NCBI GenBank assembly: GCA_900553465.1
Contig: USDT01000039.1
Span: 1 to 24,009 of the forward strand
From: an uncultured Prevotella sp.
GTDB taxonomy: Bacteria; Bacteroidota; Bacteroidia; Bacteroidales; Bacteroidaceae
Direction of reading: 5' to 3'
DNA: 24,009 bases
Part shown: positions 15,788 to 23,530 of the stretch, piece by piece
How the letters are laid out: every line of letters begins with the position of its first letter
Numbering within the stretch: the first letter of the stretch is position 1
Position numbers and translations under genes: made by a program
Notes under the pieces: generated by a model
Databases searched by the model: none
What the model saw: the letters and a program-made list of their open reading frames with translations, nothing else
Told to the model about the DNA's origin: nothing

Positions 15788-15822
15788 CGGTGCGTACGTG
15801 TCAGCACGGACATGTCGCACCG
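15788..15822 (-). other. Intercistronic hairpin between yicC and gmk
   Basis: A two-part stem: outer CGGTGCG/CGCACCG (15788-15794, 15816-15822) and inner CGTGTC/GACATG (15797-15802, 15809-15814, one G-U), with a 6-nt loop. It begins 13 nt after the yicC stop and lacks a U tract, like the next intercistronic hairpin in the run. Confidence 0.6.
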
Positions 15823-15835
15823 GCCATGTTGTTTA

Positions 15836-16711
15836 TCAGAGTGCGTTGAGCACCTGTTCCTTTATCTGTTCCAGTTCGTCCTTCATTTTCACCACGATGT
15901 TCTGCATTTCGGCATTGTTGCTCTTGCTTCCGGTGGTGTTTATCTCGCGTCCCATCTCCTGTGCTATGAAGCCCAGCTTCTTTCCCTGTCCGCCTTCCTC
16001 GTTCATGGTCTCGCGGAAGTAGGTCAGGTGATTTGCCAGACGCTGTTTCTCTTCGCTTATGTCGAGTTTCTCGATGTAGTATATCAGTTCCTGCTCCAGG
16101 CGGTTCTTGTCGTATTCCACGTCGGGTATGGCCTTCAGACCCTCTACAATTCTCGCCTTGATCTTCTCCACGCGTGCTTTCTCGTATGGTTCGATGCTCT
16201 TGAGCAGTGCTCCTATGTTGTCAATCTTCTCGGTGAATTTCTTCTGCAGTGCCGCTCCTTCCTGGTTGCGGAAGTCGATGAGCCTGTCTATTGCCTCGTC
16301 GATGGCCGCACGCGCCGTGTTCCACTCTTCGTCATCGAGTTCCTCCACGTCGGTTTTTGTTGTCACGTCGGGCAGACGCAGCAATGTGTGAAACCAGTCC
16401 TCCGGCTCGGGTATTCCCGTTGTTGCGGCTATTTCCTTTATCTGGCGGTAGTAGTTCTCCACCAGAGCCGCGTTTATCGGTGTGGCGTCAGTGGCGGCAT
16501 CCTTCTCTATCCATATAGAGAAATCCACTTTTCCGCGTATCAGTCTTGCCGTTATTGTCTGTCGGATCTCCATTTCCTTCTCGCGGTAGAGCGGTGCTAT
16601 GCGGGTGGAAAGGTCGAGGGTCTTGCTGTTGAGCGACTTTATTTCCACATGGATTTTCTTACCTTTGCAGGCTGCGGTTGCCTTGCCGTAACCGGTCATT
16701 GATTGTATCAT
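15836..16711 (-). CDS. yicC: YicC family endoribonuclease-like protein
   Basis: YicC proteins are stress-associated endoribonucleases in E. coli and relatives. The protein begins with the family hallmark MIQSMTGYGKA and has the usual length (291 residues). The conserved C-terminal part, GKKLGFIAQEMGREINTTGSK (about residues 250-270), is also diagnostic. It is the first gene of the leftward run yicC-gmk-nadD-ppk-ppx, with a -7 box at 16840-16847. The role in this organism is inferred from the family only. Confidence 0.93.
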   Translation of the reverse strand: MIQSMTGYGKATAACKGKKIHVEIKSLNSKTLDLSTRIAPLYREKEMEIRQTITARLIRGKVDFSIWIEKDAATDATPINAALVENYYRQIKEIAATTGIPEPEDWFHTLLRLPDVTTKTDVEELDDEEWNTARAAIDEAIDRLIDFRNQEGAALQKKFTEKIDNIGALLKSIEPYEKARVEKIKARIVEGLKAIPDVEYDKNRLEQELIYYIEKLDISEEKQRLANHLTYFRETMNEEGGQGKKLGFIAQEMGREINTTGSKSNNAEMQNIVVKMKDELEQIKEQVLNAL

Positions 16712-16782
16712 ATACGTATTCTGTTTATGCAGACGTTGCCTTGTTCTGTCTGTTTGTTGTTTATAAGATTCATACTCTGAAG

Positions 16783-16847
16783 CGTCACCGTGGCAGAGGT
16801 GTGCCTTCTGACGGTTGTCGGGTGACGTTTTATCTGCTGCAAAAGTA
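16783..16847 (-). promoter_or_regulatory. Promoter -7 box and structured leader of yicC
   Basis: On the minus strand, TACTTTTG (16847-16840) matches TAnnTTTG exactly; the -33 position is not TTTG. The predicted leader of about 120 nt contains CGTCACC/GGTGACG (16783-16789 with 16821-16827), closing a hairpin just after the start site. The rest of the divergent gap to the sigma factor gene (16848-17126) is AT-rich near 16850-16890, with no gene and no clear rightward promoter. Confidence 0.6.
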
Positions 16848-17126
16848 CAAAAAAATATAACGCCGTGCCTCGTTTTGTTATATTATATTTTTTCGGATGC
16901 CTTTTGTCATGAGGCCCGACGGAGAGTCCTGTGGATGGTTGTGGGTGTGGTGAACTGTATAAATATGTACTGCCGATGGTAAAATTATTGAGAAATGAAC
17001 AGCAAAGACTGTGCGGTCGTAGGTGGAGTGGGGGAAAAGTTCCGACAGGGGGAATGAAGAAATAGGGATAGAATGAAAAAAATGTGATACTGATGTCACG
17101 TTTTTTTGTTTCAATCGTTTATAATT

Positions 17127-17639
17127 ATGAAGGACGAAATGAGAACCGACGAATTCAATAACACGATAATACCCATGCGCGGTGAGCTGAAAGAGCTTGC
17201 CTGCCGCCTTACCGGCGACGCAGACGCTGCGGAAGACCTGGTGCAGGAAGTGATGCTCAGGCTGTGGAACATGCGCGCCTCGATAGACGGAGAGGGCGGC
17301 CACCGTGCACTCGCCTTCACCATAATGCGCAATCTTTCCAACGACCGCTGGCGCCACGGACGCTACGAACAGGGACGCGCCGCAACGGGTGAACCTATAG
17401 GTGACGACGGAACGGCGGTGGAAGCACGCGATGAGGCCGATCTCGTGAGGCGCATTGTGGAGAGTCTACCCGATCTTCAGCGCATGATATTCCGCATGAA
17501 GGAGATAGAGGGATACGACAGCAGCGAGATAATGCAGATAACGGGTTGCTCGGCAGAAAGCCTGCGCAAGAATCTGTCGAGGGCACGCATGAGAATCCGT
17601 CAGGAGTTTGTCAGACTTACGGCAGTCCACCGCAGCTGA
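17127..17639 (+). CDS. RNA polymerase sigma-70 family factor, ECF type
   Basis: A two-domain alternative sigma factor. Counting from the ATG at 17127 (170 residues), region 2 includes AEDLVQEVMLRLWNM (35-49). Region 4 carries a helix-turn-helix in YDSSEIMQITGCSAESLRKNLSRARMRIRQ (about 130-159). An in-frame TTG at 17106 would add seven residues, but the ATG is preferred. It is the first gene of a rightward operon: a single-pass membrane protein follows after 34 nt, then two exported proteins. This layout suggests a cell-surface stress or signalling regulon in which the second gene product restrains the sigma factor. The regulon itself is not visible here. Confidence 0.9.
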   Translation: MKDEMRTDEFNNTIIPMRGELKELACRLTGDADAAEDLVQEVMLRLWNMRASIDGEGGHRALAFTIMRNLSNDRWRHGRYEQGRAATGEPIGDDGTAVEARDEADLVRRIVESLPDLQRMIFRMKEIEGYDSSEIMQITGCSAESLRKNLSRARMRIRQEFVRLTAVHRS

Positions 17640-17673
17640 CACATAAAAAGGTTTTCAGAAAACACATACAGCT

Positions 17674-18129
17674 ATGAATAAGAAGGACCAACACATCGAG
17701 GCACTGATAGAACGATATTTCGACGGCGAGACCACTGCTGCCGAAGAGCGCGAACTGGCTCTGTATTTCAGACAGGCGGGAGACGATATACCAGACGAAT
17801 GGCGTCCGTGTCGTGCCATGATGGCCTATGTGGACGAAGAACGCATGGTGGCAGACACGGAGAAACAGGAGCCGGATAAAGCTGTCGTGATGCCGATGAG
17901 GCGGCGCGGAGGTGTGCGTGTCGCGGTGGCCGCACTCCTGGCCGCGGCCTGTGTGGTGGGCGTGGTGCTGCTGACAGGCATACACGACAGCCGCGAAAAC
18001 TACGCTGTGATAGACGGCCGCGTATATACAAGCCGTCAGGTGGTGGAACGTGAGGCCATGGAAGCGCTGCAGATGGTGTCGGCAGACGAGGAAGACTCGT
18101 TCTCTGCACTCGATATGATGGCCGACTGA
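17674..18129 (+). CDS. Single-pass membrane protein, probable anti-sigma factor
   Basis: A 151-residue protein with an acidic helical N-terminus (LIERYFDGETTAAEERELALYFR, 11-33), a basic stretch MRRRGG (75-80), one hydrophobic segment VRVAVAALLAAACVVGVVLL (81-100), and a short acidic periplasmic tail. The start MNKKDQHIEALIERYFDGETT resembles the cytoplasmic domain of small anti-sigma factors in Bacteroidota. It lies 34 nt after the sigma gene and before two exported proteins. No zinc-binding HxxxCxxC motif is present, so it is not a ZAS-type anti-sigma. The anti-sigma role is inferred from topology and position. Confidence 0.72.
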   Translation: MNKKDQHIEALIERYFDGETTAAEERELALYFRQAGDDIPDEWRPCRAMMAYVDEERMVADTEKQEPDKAVVMPMRRRGGVRVAVAALLAAACVVGVVLLTGIHDSRENYAVIDGRVYTSRQVVEREAMEALQMVSADEEDSFSALDMMAD

Positions 18130-18212
18130 AGGCCGTGGCGGGCAGTGCGCAGACGTATAAATGTGGCGGAATGATAACGTAAAGAAAACAATGGAAATAA
18201 AAAGCAATATAT

Positions 18213-18689
18213 ATGAAACACATCAATGCAAACCATAATGCCGGCATACGGCGACAGACATTGCTCGTGCGCATGTTTACGGCAATGCTGATGTTGCTGG
18301 TAGCTTTGCCTGTCTGCGCTCAGAAGGGGCTCGGCGTGGACGAGGTGTTCCGCCGGTTCGGCCATGAGCGCGGCAGCAAGATGGTGGAGATGAACAACAC
18401 AGCGCTGATGGGATACCGGCTGAAGGTGTATAAGAGTCTTATATACCGGAAGAACGCCGCGGAGATAGAAGCCATACTGAAAGGCGACCGCCGTCAGGCG
18501 AAGAAGATACGCGAGGTGGTGGAAGATGGCCGTGTGGTGAGCGGATATTACATGATGACGCCTGCGGCGAAGAACGTCAACCGCTACATTCTTTTCAGCA
18601 AGAGCGGCGGAGGACGCGGTACGGTGATTTATATTGAAGGAGATCTGTCGCCCGACGACATTATGAAAATGTGCTATTCAAGAAAATAA
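18213..18689 (+). CDS. Secreted DUF6108-like protein
   Basis: A 158-residue protein with an N-terminal signal sequence (hydrophobic core FTAMLMLLVALPVCAQ, about residues 22-37, cleavage likely after CAQ or nearby). The mature part is small and basic, with MVEMNNTALMGYRLKVYKSL and a C-terminal GTVIYIEGDLSPDDIMKM block. It resembles the uncharacterised DUF6108 proteins found beside sigma factors in Bacteroidales, though I assign this from memory of the family. A later ATG at 18273 would give a more standard signal peptide. It is followed 17 nt later by the outer-membrane barrel gene. The function is unknown; it is probably periplasmic. Confidence 0.7.
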   Translation: MKHINANHNAGIRRQTLLVRMFTAMLMLLVALPVCAQKGLGVDEVFRRFGHERGSKMVEMNNTALMGYRLKVYKSLIYRKNAAEIEAILKGDRRQAKKIREVVEDGRVVSGYYMMTPAAKNVNRYILFSKSGGGRGTVIYIEGDLSPDDIMKMCYSRK

Positions 18690-18706
18690 TGTAAAACAAA
18701 AAATAT

Positions 18707-19558
18707 ATGGATATGAGAAAAACACTACTTCTGGCTGTGCTGATGCCGCTCGCTGCAGTGGCTTCGGAGCCGGCCGACACAACCATCATCATGAACAACA
18801 GGCAGATAGTCGTGAACGATTCTGCGGGCATAACTCGCGTAAGCGTTTACGACAACGATGGCACACAGCTCACACGTACATATGAGACGAGTTTCACCGA
18901 CGGACAGGAGGTGGAGCGGGTTTACGTCACGTCGCCGTTCATCCCGCAGACATTGGGTAAAAACAGGAAACCCATGGAGAGCCATTATCCGTTTTTCTTC
19001 ATGGGCTACAATCTGCTGTCGGACGGAGCGATGGGCTTCAGTGGAAGCACTGCCTTGCACACACGCGACTCAAAGTCGTGGGAATTCGGATTCACGTTGG
19101 CGAGCGTGGCTTTCAGGCTTGGCCGTAATCTTGCACTGACAACGGCCATGCAGACAACCTGGGCATACAATCACTTTCAGGGAAACTATGTTCTTACAAC
19201 TACCGACGGCATGTCGTCACTGGTTGAGAAAGAGGATATCAAGGTGAAGAAAAGCTACATCACCTACAGCATTATACGTGTGCCGGTGATGATGGAGTGG
19301 TCGAGAAAAAGTTTCTACGCCGGATTGGGAGCATCGATAGACATGCGCATGTCTGACGAGTCGAAATATCGTGCGAACAAAAAGACACATACACAGACGG
19401 AGGATATCAATCTCAATCCGTTGGGAGTCAACCTAGAGATGCGTCTGGGCTACGGTTGCCTGATGATATACGGACGTGCGGGGCTCACCCCTCTCCTGAA
19501 AACGAGTCGCGCGCCGAAGTGCTATTCGGCGTCGTTCGGTATGGGATTGCGCATCTGA
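18707..19558 (+). CDS. Predicted outer-membrane beta-barrel protein
   Basis: A 283-residue protein with a short signal peptide (MRKTLLLAVLMPLAAVASE, from the second ATG at 18713). From residue 95 on there are alternating hydrophobic and polar strands rich in aromatic residues, ending in the strand SASFGMGLRI, as expected of a small outer-membrane barrel. Residues 25-90 are a separate soluble N-terminal part. It is the last gene of the sigma factor operon and is followed by the terminator at 19564-19605. It may be the surface component whose state the sigma/anti-sigma pair responds to, but this is inference from gene order. Confidence 0.65.
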   Translation: MDMRKTLLLAVLMPLAAVASEPADTTIIMNNRQIVVNDSAGITRVSVYDNDGTQLTRTYETSFTDGQEVERVYVTSPFIPQTLGKNRKPMESHYPFFFMGYNLLSDGAMGFSGSTALHTRDSKSWEFGFTLASVAFRLGRNLALTTAMQTTWAYNHFQGNYVLTTTDGMSSLVEKEDIKVKKSYITYSIIRVPVMMEWSRKSFYAGLGASIDMRMSDESKYRANKKTHTQTEDINLNPLGVNLEMRLGYGCLMIYGRAGLTPLLKTSRAPKCYSASFGMGLRI

Positions 19559-19563
19559 AAGCA

Positions 19564-19605
19564 AATGCGGGGCGGACAGTCTTCACGACATGTCTGCCCC
19601 GCATT
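19564..19605. terminator. Terminator hairpin between convergent genes
   Basis: A 15-bp stem with one G-U pair (AATGCGGGGCGGACA at 19564-19578, TGTCTGCCCCGCATT at 19591-19605), beginning six nt after the barrel gene stop. The T tract is poor on both sides. A second hairpin, GCATGGC/GCCATGC (19614-19641), lies between it and the end of the leftward gene and may serve that gene. Confidence 0.75.
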
Positions 19606-19667
19606 GTATATATGCATGGCGTGAACAGATTGTAGCCATGCTGTAGGTGTGTGACGGGTGGTGACTG

Positions 19668-20294
19668 CTACTCATAATATTTGCGCATGTTGTCGGCGAA
19701 TACTCTGAAAAGGTTATTGTTGATGTAGTCGTATTGCCACGGACGGTAGCCTTTGAGTACGAGTCTCTCTTTGCCGCTGGAGATGTCGTAGAAGTCACAA
19801 CTGCGTATATAATATGAAGAAGCGTTGCCGGATGATTTGTTGATAACCTGAATATAATGATAAGATTTTGTAATGTTTGACTTTGAGTTGGGGGCAGGCT
19901 TTATGTTACCGATACTAAGTATCTGGTTCTTACCGTAAAAAACACTAAGGTAAGGTTCTGCTCCATCAATTGGCTTGCCCGTAAGTTTTGTTGTGGGATA
20001 ATCCATGAATCCCTTGCAATCCTTGCACTCTGTTCCGTCCGGAGTCTCGTACATAAGATAGACGTAGTCGTCGCTGGCATAGCCGGATGATTGCGCACCA
20101 TACACAAGTGTCAGTCTGACAGGCGTGTCGGTGTCATTAAAAGTTTCACTTGATTCTTTCACATCCATCACAGCCTCCATCTTTATCATTCTGCACTTCA
20201 TGGCAGCGATAAGCTGATTGTAGGAATATTCTTCCTGTGCCTGTACGTCAATGGTGAATAGCAGAGTAATGAGAATAAACAGAAATTTTTCCAT
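19668..20294 (-). CDS. Hypothetical secreted protein
   Basis: I do not recognise this 208-residue protein. It has a clear signal peptide (MEKFLFILITLLFTIDVQAQ, cleavage after AQ). The mature part is mixed alpha/beta in appearance, with a CKDC motif at residues 90-93 and another cysteine in RSCDFYDIS. The C-terminus, GYRPWQYDYINNNLFRVFADNMRKYYE, is rich in aromatic residues. Stretches of the gene are more AT-rich than its neighbours, which may point to separate acquisition. It is a single-gene unit, convergent with the sigma factor operon and downstream of the palindromic element at 20429-20523. A periplasmic or surface location is expected. Confidence 0.75.
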   Translation of the reverse strand: MEKFLFILITLLFTIDVQAQEEYSYNQLIAAMKCRMIKMEAVMDVKESSETFNDTDTPVRLTLVYGAQSSGYASDDYVYLMYETPDGTECKDCKGFMDYPTTKLTGKPIDGAEPYLSVFYGKNQILSIGNIKPAPNSKSNITKSYHYIQVINKSSGNASSYYIRSCDFYDISSGKERLVLKGYRPWQYDYINNNLFRVFADNMRKYYE

Positions 20295-20428
20295 AGGAAT
20301 TTTGTTTTATGGTTTATGGGTTGAATGAATTGTATCAGCTGATACTATATGTATTGTATTATTGTTGCGGTTGTGGTATCTGCGGCCTCACGGACAGATC
20401 CTGTTTGCATTGTCATTGTAGCTTCTAC

Positions 20429-20523
20429 AAATCTACGAAAATATTCCGAATGACGGCTGTTTGTGAGGGAAATAAGTGTAGAAAAGGTGAATAAGCCGTC
20501 TGTTCGGAATGTTTTCGTAGATT
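20429..20523. repeat. Long imperfect palindromic element
   Basis: The left arm AAATCTACGAAAATATTCCG (20429-20448), continuing through GACGGCT to 20458, is mirrored by the right arm 20493-20523, which begins AGCCGTC and ends TTTTCGTAGATTT. Arms of 30 and 31 nt pair with one mismatch and one small bulge around a 34-nt spacer. Both ends read outward as TAGATTTR, close to the Bacteroidota -7 box. It lies in the 320-nt gap between the GH172 stop and the start of the secreted orphan. It may be a GH172 terminator without a U tract, a palindromic repetitive element, or a promoter-bearing structure. Confidence 0.75.
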
Positions 20524-20614
20524 TATTTGTCATATATTTTGCGGTGTATGGTCTCATGCATTGCTTTCTGATTTACGGGCAAGGCATGAGTACACATACC
20601 GTATGCAGTTTTTC

Positions 20615-22552
20615 TTACATTCTTTCGAGCGTCACGGTGCCTACGATGAGGCTGTTGCCGTTGTCGTTCTTTGTTATGTGCACCGTGATGGAATTGTCCT
20701 GTGCAGTCAGTTCTATTTCGCCCATATAGACATCTTCGCGATAGGTGTCAGTGTCGTTGTGCGATTCGCGCCAGTCGGTAATGAGTTTCTGACGCTGCCA
20801 TATCTGGAATCCTGTGCCGGCAGACGTCTCATGATAGCTCATATATAGCTTATAGCGGCCCTCAGGTATGTCGTTGAGCAGTATGCGAAGATTGCCGCTG
20901 TTGCCGGTGCTGATGCGCAGTCCGCGGTCGTTGTTTATCTGTATGTCGCCGTCGGGCGTAATCTCCATGAGCTGCGGATAGAATGTGTGTCTGCCTGGCT
21001 GGTATTCTTTCAGCAGGTCGCCGGCAGGTTGCATGCGGCTGTCTGGCGCCGTGTCGGAGTAGTAGAAGGCCAGCGACGTGTAGTCAACCGGATAGGAATT
21101 GTTCACATCGCCATGTTCTATGCCGTGGAAAATCTCCTTATCAAAGGTCAGCTTGTCGCTTATGAAGAAGCGGTAGCCGCCGGTGCGCGACATCTGCAAC
21201 GAGTAGTCGAGGCATCCGTGTATGGGCATGCTGTGGCCGCGGTCCCAACGGTCGAGCAGCGCATACCATCCGCCGTTGAAGTAATCTTCCGAGCCGGTGC
21301 CGTGCATACGCATTCTGCCGTCTACGTAGGTGCTGTCGTCACCTTCGAAGAATGTGGTCATGCCGGAGCGCAGACCCTGTGCAAGGAGTATGGTGCCGAC
21401 GTAGTGGCCCTTGCCTTTGGTGTTGAGGAATGTGTGGTATTCGCCTAACGGAGTGCGCGTGCGTCGCCATGAAGAATAAAACTTGCCTTCGGTCTTGGCG
21501 TCGCGGGCGGTGGTGTTGTGATGTATTTTCACTCTTACGGATACCGGTGGCTGTTGTGTGCCTTCCGTGCGGCGGTAAATGAGCTTCAGCTGCGCAGACT
21601 TGTCGTAAGGCATGGGCAGGTAGCAGTAGTTGGTGTATCCGCTGCGGCCCATGAGTATGCTGCGCATGGCGGGCCGTCCGTATGCGTAGCCGAAGAAGTC
21701 AGCCACGGGTGCGCAGATGGCTTCGGTCTTGTCGTCGTCCCACCGGGCGCTGAGTATGATGTTCTTGTTCGGGCCTTCAAAGGATGTGCCGCCGTCTATC
21801 TCTATTCCCGTGATGCGTCCCGGAACATTGCTCTCAAAGCATGTCACTTCGTCGCCCGGCTTCAGGGTGATGGTCTTTTCGCTTACGGTCGTACCGGATG
21901 AACGGCCTTTTGAATAAGTGTTGGCCTGCGGACTTGTGGCTGCCCATGTGTTGCAGACATCATTGAGCAGGGCCTTGTCGACATCGGTGAATGTGCCGTC
22001 GTATGTCTCTACCTTGGTGCCGGGCAGTTGGCGGTATTGTATCTGAATGAACTGCAGGCCTTCGCCTTCCATCACTATCTTGCACGACTTGGCATAGGTG
22101 ATGGGCAGATAGCAGTAGTAGCCGCCCACCTCGTTGCCGCATACGGGTTTGACGAACGGGAATACTTTGCCTGAGAACAGATCGGAGAAACGGATGCGGA
22201 GGCCCGGTTCTTTCTTTCCGTCGAAATAGAAACAGAGCATGTTGTCGTTGGGAGTAGGCGTCCAGATGCGGTTGATGACGCCGGCGCCTTTCATCTCGGC
22301 TATCACGAGTTTGCCGTCTTCCTTGCGCAGATAGGAGTATTTTCCGGAAAATCCGTCGTCGTTGCCCCATGTGCGGTCGTAGCTTGAGAATTGCTCGATT
22401 AGGCATCCGCTGCGGTATTCGGGCAGCCGGTCGATGGAACGGAGCAGGGCAAGTTCGTCTATCCATCTGTATTTGTTCTGTGAGTAGGCGCTCATGACGT
22501 TGAGCATCAGGCACAATAGTGCCAGAGGACGGAGAATGTTACAGGTTTTCAT
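20615..22552 (-). CDS. Glycoside hydrolase family 172 (DUF2961) protein
   Basis: GH172 enzymes hydrolyse or rearrange fructofuranose, arabinofuranose and related linkages. A signal peptide (residues 1-25, ending AYSQ) indicates export. The core fold begins at SSYDRTWGNDDGFSGKYSY (56-74). The two catalytic glutamates of the family align with E403 in FFEGDD and E422 in GTGSEDYFNGGW. About 120 C-terminal residues (from HTFYPQLMEI) form an extra beta-rich domain, possibly carbohydrate-binding. No lipobox cysteine is seen after the signal peptide. It lies downstream of a GH2 beta-galactosidase gene on the same strand, separated by 980 nt containing repeat copy C, so the two may be transcribed separately. 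The substrate is not readable from sequence. Confidence 0.9.
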   Translation of the reverse strand: MKTCNILRPLALLCLMLNVMSAYSQNKYRWIDELALLRSIDRLPEYRSGCLIEQFSSYDRTWGNDDGFSGKYSYLRKEDGKLVIAEMKGAGVINRIWTPTPNDNMLCFYFDGKKEPGLRIRFSDLFSGKVFPFVKPVCGNEVGGYYCYLPITYAKSCKIVMEGEGLQFIQIQYRQLPGTKVETYDGTFTDVDKALLNDVCNTWAATSPQANTYSKGRSSGTTVSEKTITLKPGDEVTCFESNVPGRITGIEIDGGTSFEGPNKNIILSARWDDDKTEAICAPVADFFGYAYGRPAMRSILMGRSGYTNYCYLPMPYDKSAQLKLIYRRTEGTQQPPVSVRVKIHHNTTARDAKTEGKFYSSWRRTRTPLGEYHTFLNTKGKGHYVGTILLAQGLRSGMTTFFEGDDSTYVDGRMRMHGTGSEDYFNGGWYALLDRWDRGHSMPIHGCLDYSLQMSRTGGYRFFISDKLTFDKEIFHGIEHGDVNNSYPVDYTSLAFYYSDTAPDSRMQPAGDLLKEYQPGRHTFYPQLMEITPDGDIQINNDRGLRISTGNSGNLRILLNDIPEGRYKLYMSYHETSAGTGFQIWQRQKLITDWRESHNDTDTYREDVYMGEIELTAQDNSITVHITKNDNGNSLIVGTVTLERM

Positions 22553-22839
22553 ATCAGTTATAGGTTTTTATTGTTAACGTGTTTTTGTCTTGTTTTATTG
22601 TGTCTTTAACGGTGTTTTCGGCGATTGTATGCGATTTTGTCGTGTCTGTAGAAACTGCCCGGCAGAAATGCTGTTGGGCTGGGTTTTATTCATGAAGAAT
22701 CACGGAATGACTGAATTATTCCCGGTAACGCGGATGGTATAAATAGTGACAGGCTTTGCCTCACGTTATGATAACCCCATGTTGCTACAACCGATAAATC
22801 CTCACCATAAAAATGGTGTATGTTTTCCGGGTGTCTCAC

Positions 22840-23319
22840 TGTGCGTCATGTCGGCTTTTTTAAAGAAAACCCGGGCGACGGACTTACAGTTTTTCTTGAC
22901 TTTTTTTTGACAAAAATTTTTTGCGAAAGAGATGTAAAGAATTGTTAAATGCGACGTAAGAGAGGCCGGTTTATGCCGTACGGACTTGTGGTATACCCTG
23001 TAGTGGAGTGCAGGATGATTCACTCTGCATTCTGATAATGCCTGTTTGAGGGGCTGATTACGTCTGTATCAGGGTGTGATATTGTGCGTTTCAGTCCATG
23101 ATATGGGCTGTATCACGTGCTGAAACGGTGCTTATTGCGTGATAGAAAAAGTGTCTTTAAATGTAAGTCTTTGATGTTCAATGTTTTGCGTATGTCTCTT
23201 ATTTCTCGCGTATTTGCGTCCGAAGGAGAGTCTGCCCGCAAATATTCGCTTATTTTTCGGGGTAGAACAGAAAACTCATACGAAAAAATCACTGGATACA
23301 GAAAATCTGTAAGTGCCCC
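22840..23319 (+). repeat. Interspersed repeat, copy C (complete)
   Basis: Partner of copy B with the same 433-bp core, from ACTTACAG (22882-22889) to CTGTAAGT (23307-23314), aligned without gaps. Conserved blocks include the first 34 nt, GATAATGCCTGTTT, GAAACGGTGCTTATTGC, TTGATGTTCAATGT, GAAGGAGAGTCTGCCCGCAA and GGGGTAGAACAGAAAACTCA. It lies between the GH2 and GH172 genes, inside the 978-nt gap 22553-23530. The remainder of that gap holds a hairpin GCCCGGCAG/CTGTTGGGC (22657-22679), a small hairpin CACCAT/ATGGTG (22803-22818), and two TGGATTTTT(T)ATTGAA direct repeats (23351-23393). Confidence 0.85.
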
Positions 23320-23430
23320 ATATTGTTTTCGTTTACGGCATTGAAGTCGCTGGATTTTTTATTGAAACCTATCCTCATTGGATTTTTATTGAACCGTAAA
23401 AGGCATAAAGGAAGAATATGAGGCGACCGA

Positions 23431-23470
23431 TACAAAAAATCCGCCTGCACGCAACACGCGTACAGGCGGA
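23431..23470 (-). terminator. Intrinsic terminator of the GH2 gene
   Basis: TCCGCCTG (23440-23447) pairs with CAGGCGGA (23463-23470), and inner ACGC/GCGT pairing encloses an AACAC loop. On the minus strand the stem is followed by TTTTTTGTAT. A second hairpin, TCCGGC/GCCGGA (23500-23515), lies closer to the stop. Confidence 0.88.
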
Positions 23471-23530
23471 CCTGGATGTTTGTATTTGTCTTAAATGCTT
23501 CCGGCCAGCGCCGGACCGCTTTTTGTTAGG

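Noticed and set aside
15812..16702. Plus-strand open frame of 296 codons
   Set aside because: It is antisense to yicC and shows no family motifs.
22657..22679. Hairpin GCCCGGCAG/CTGTTGGGC considered as a terminator
   Set aside because: There is no upstream plus-strand gene to terminate and two of its pairs are G-U, so it is only mentioned under the intergenic region.
23351..23393. Two TGGATTTTT(T)ATTGAA direct repeats, 28 nt apart, considered as a CRISPR or iteron array
   Set aside because: There are only two units of about 15 nt, too few and too short, with no cas or replication gene nearby.
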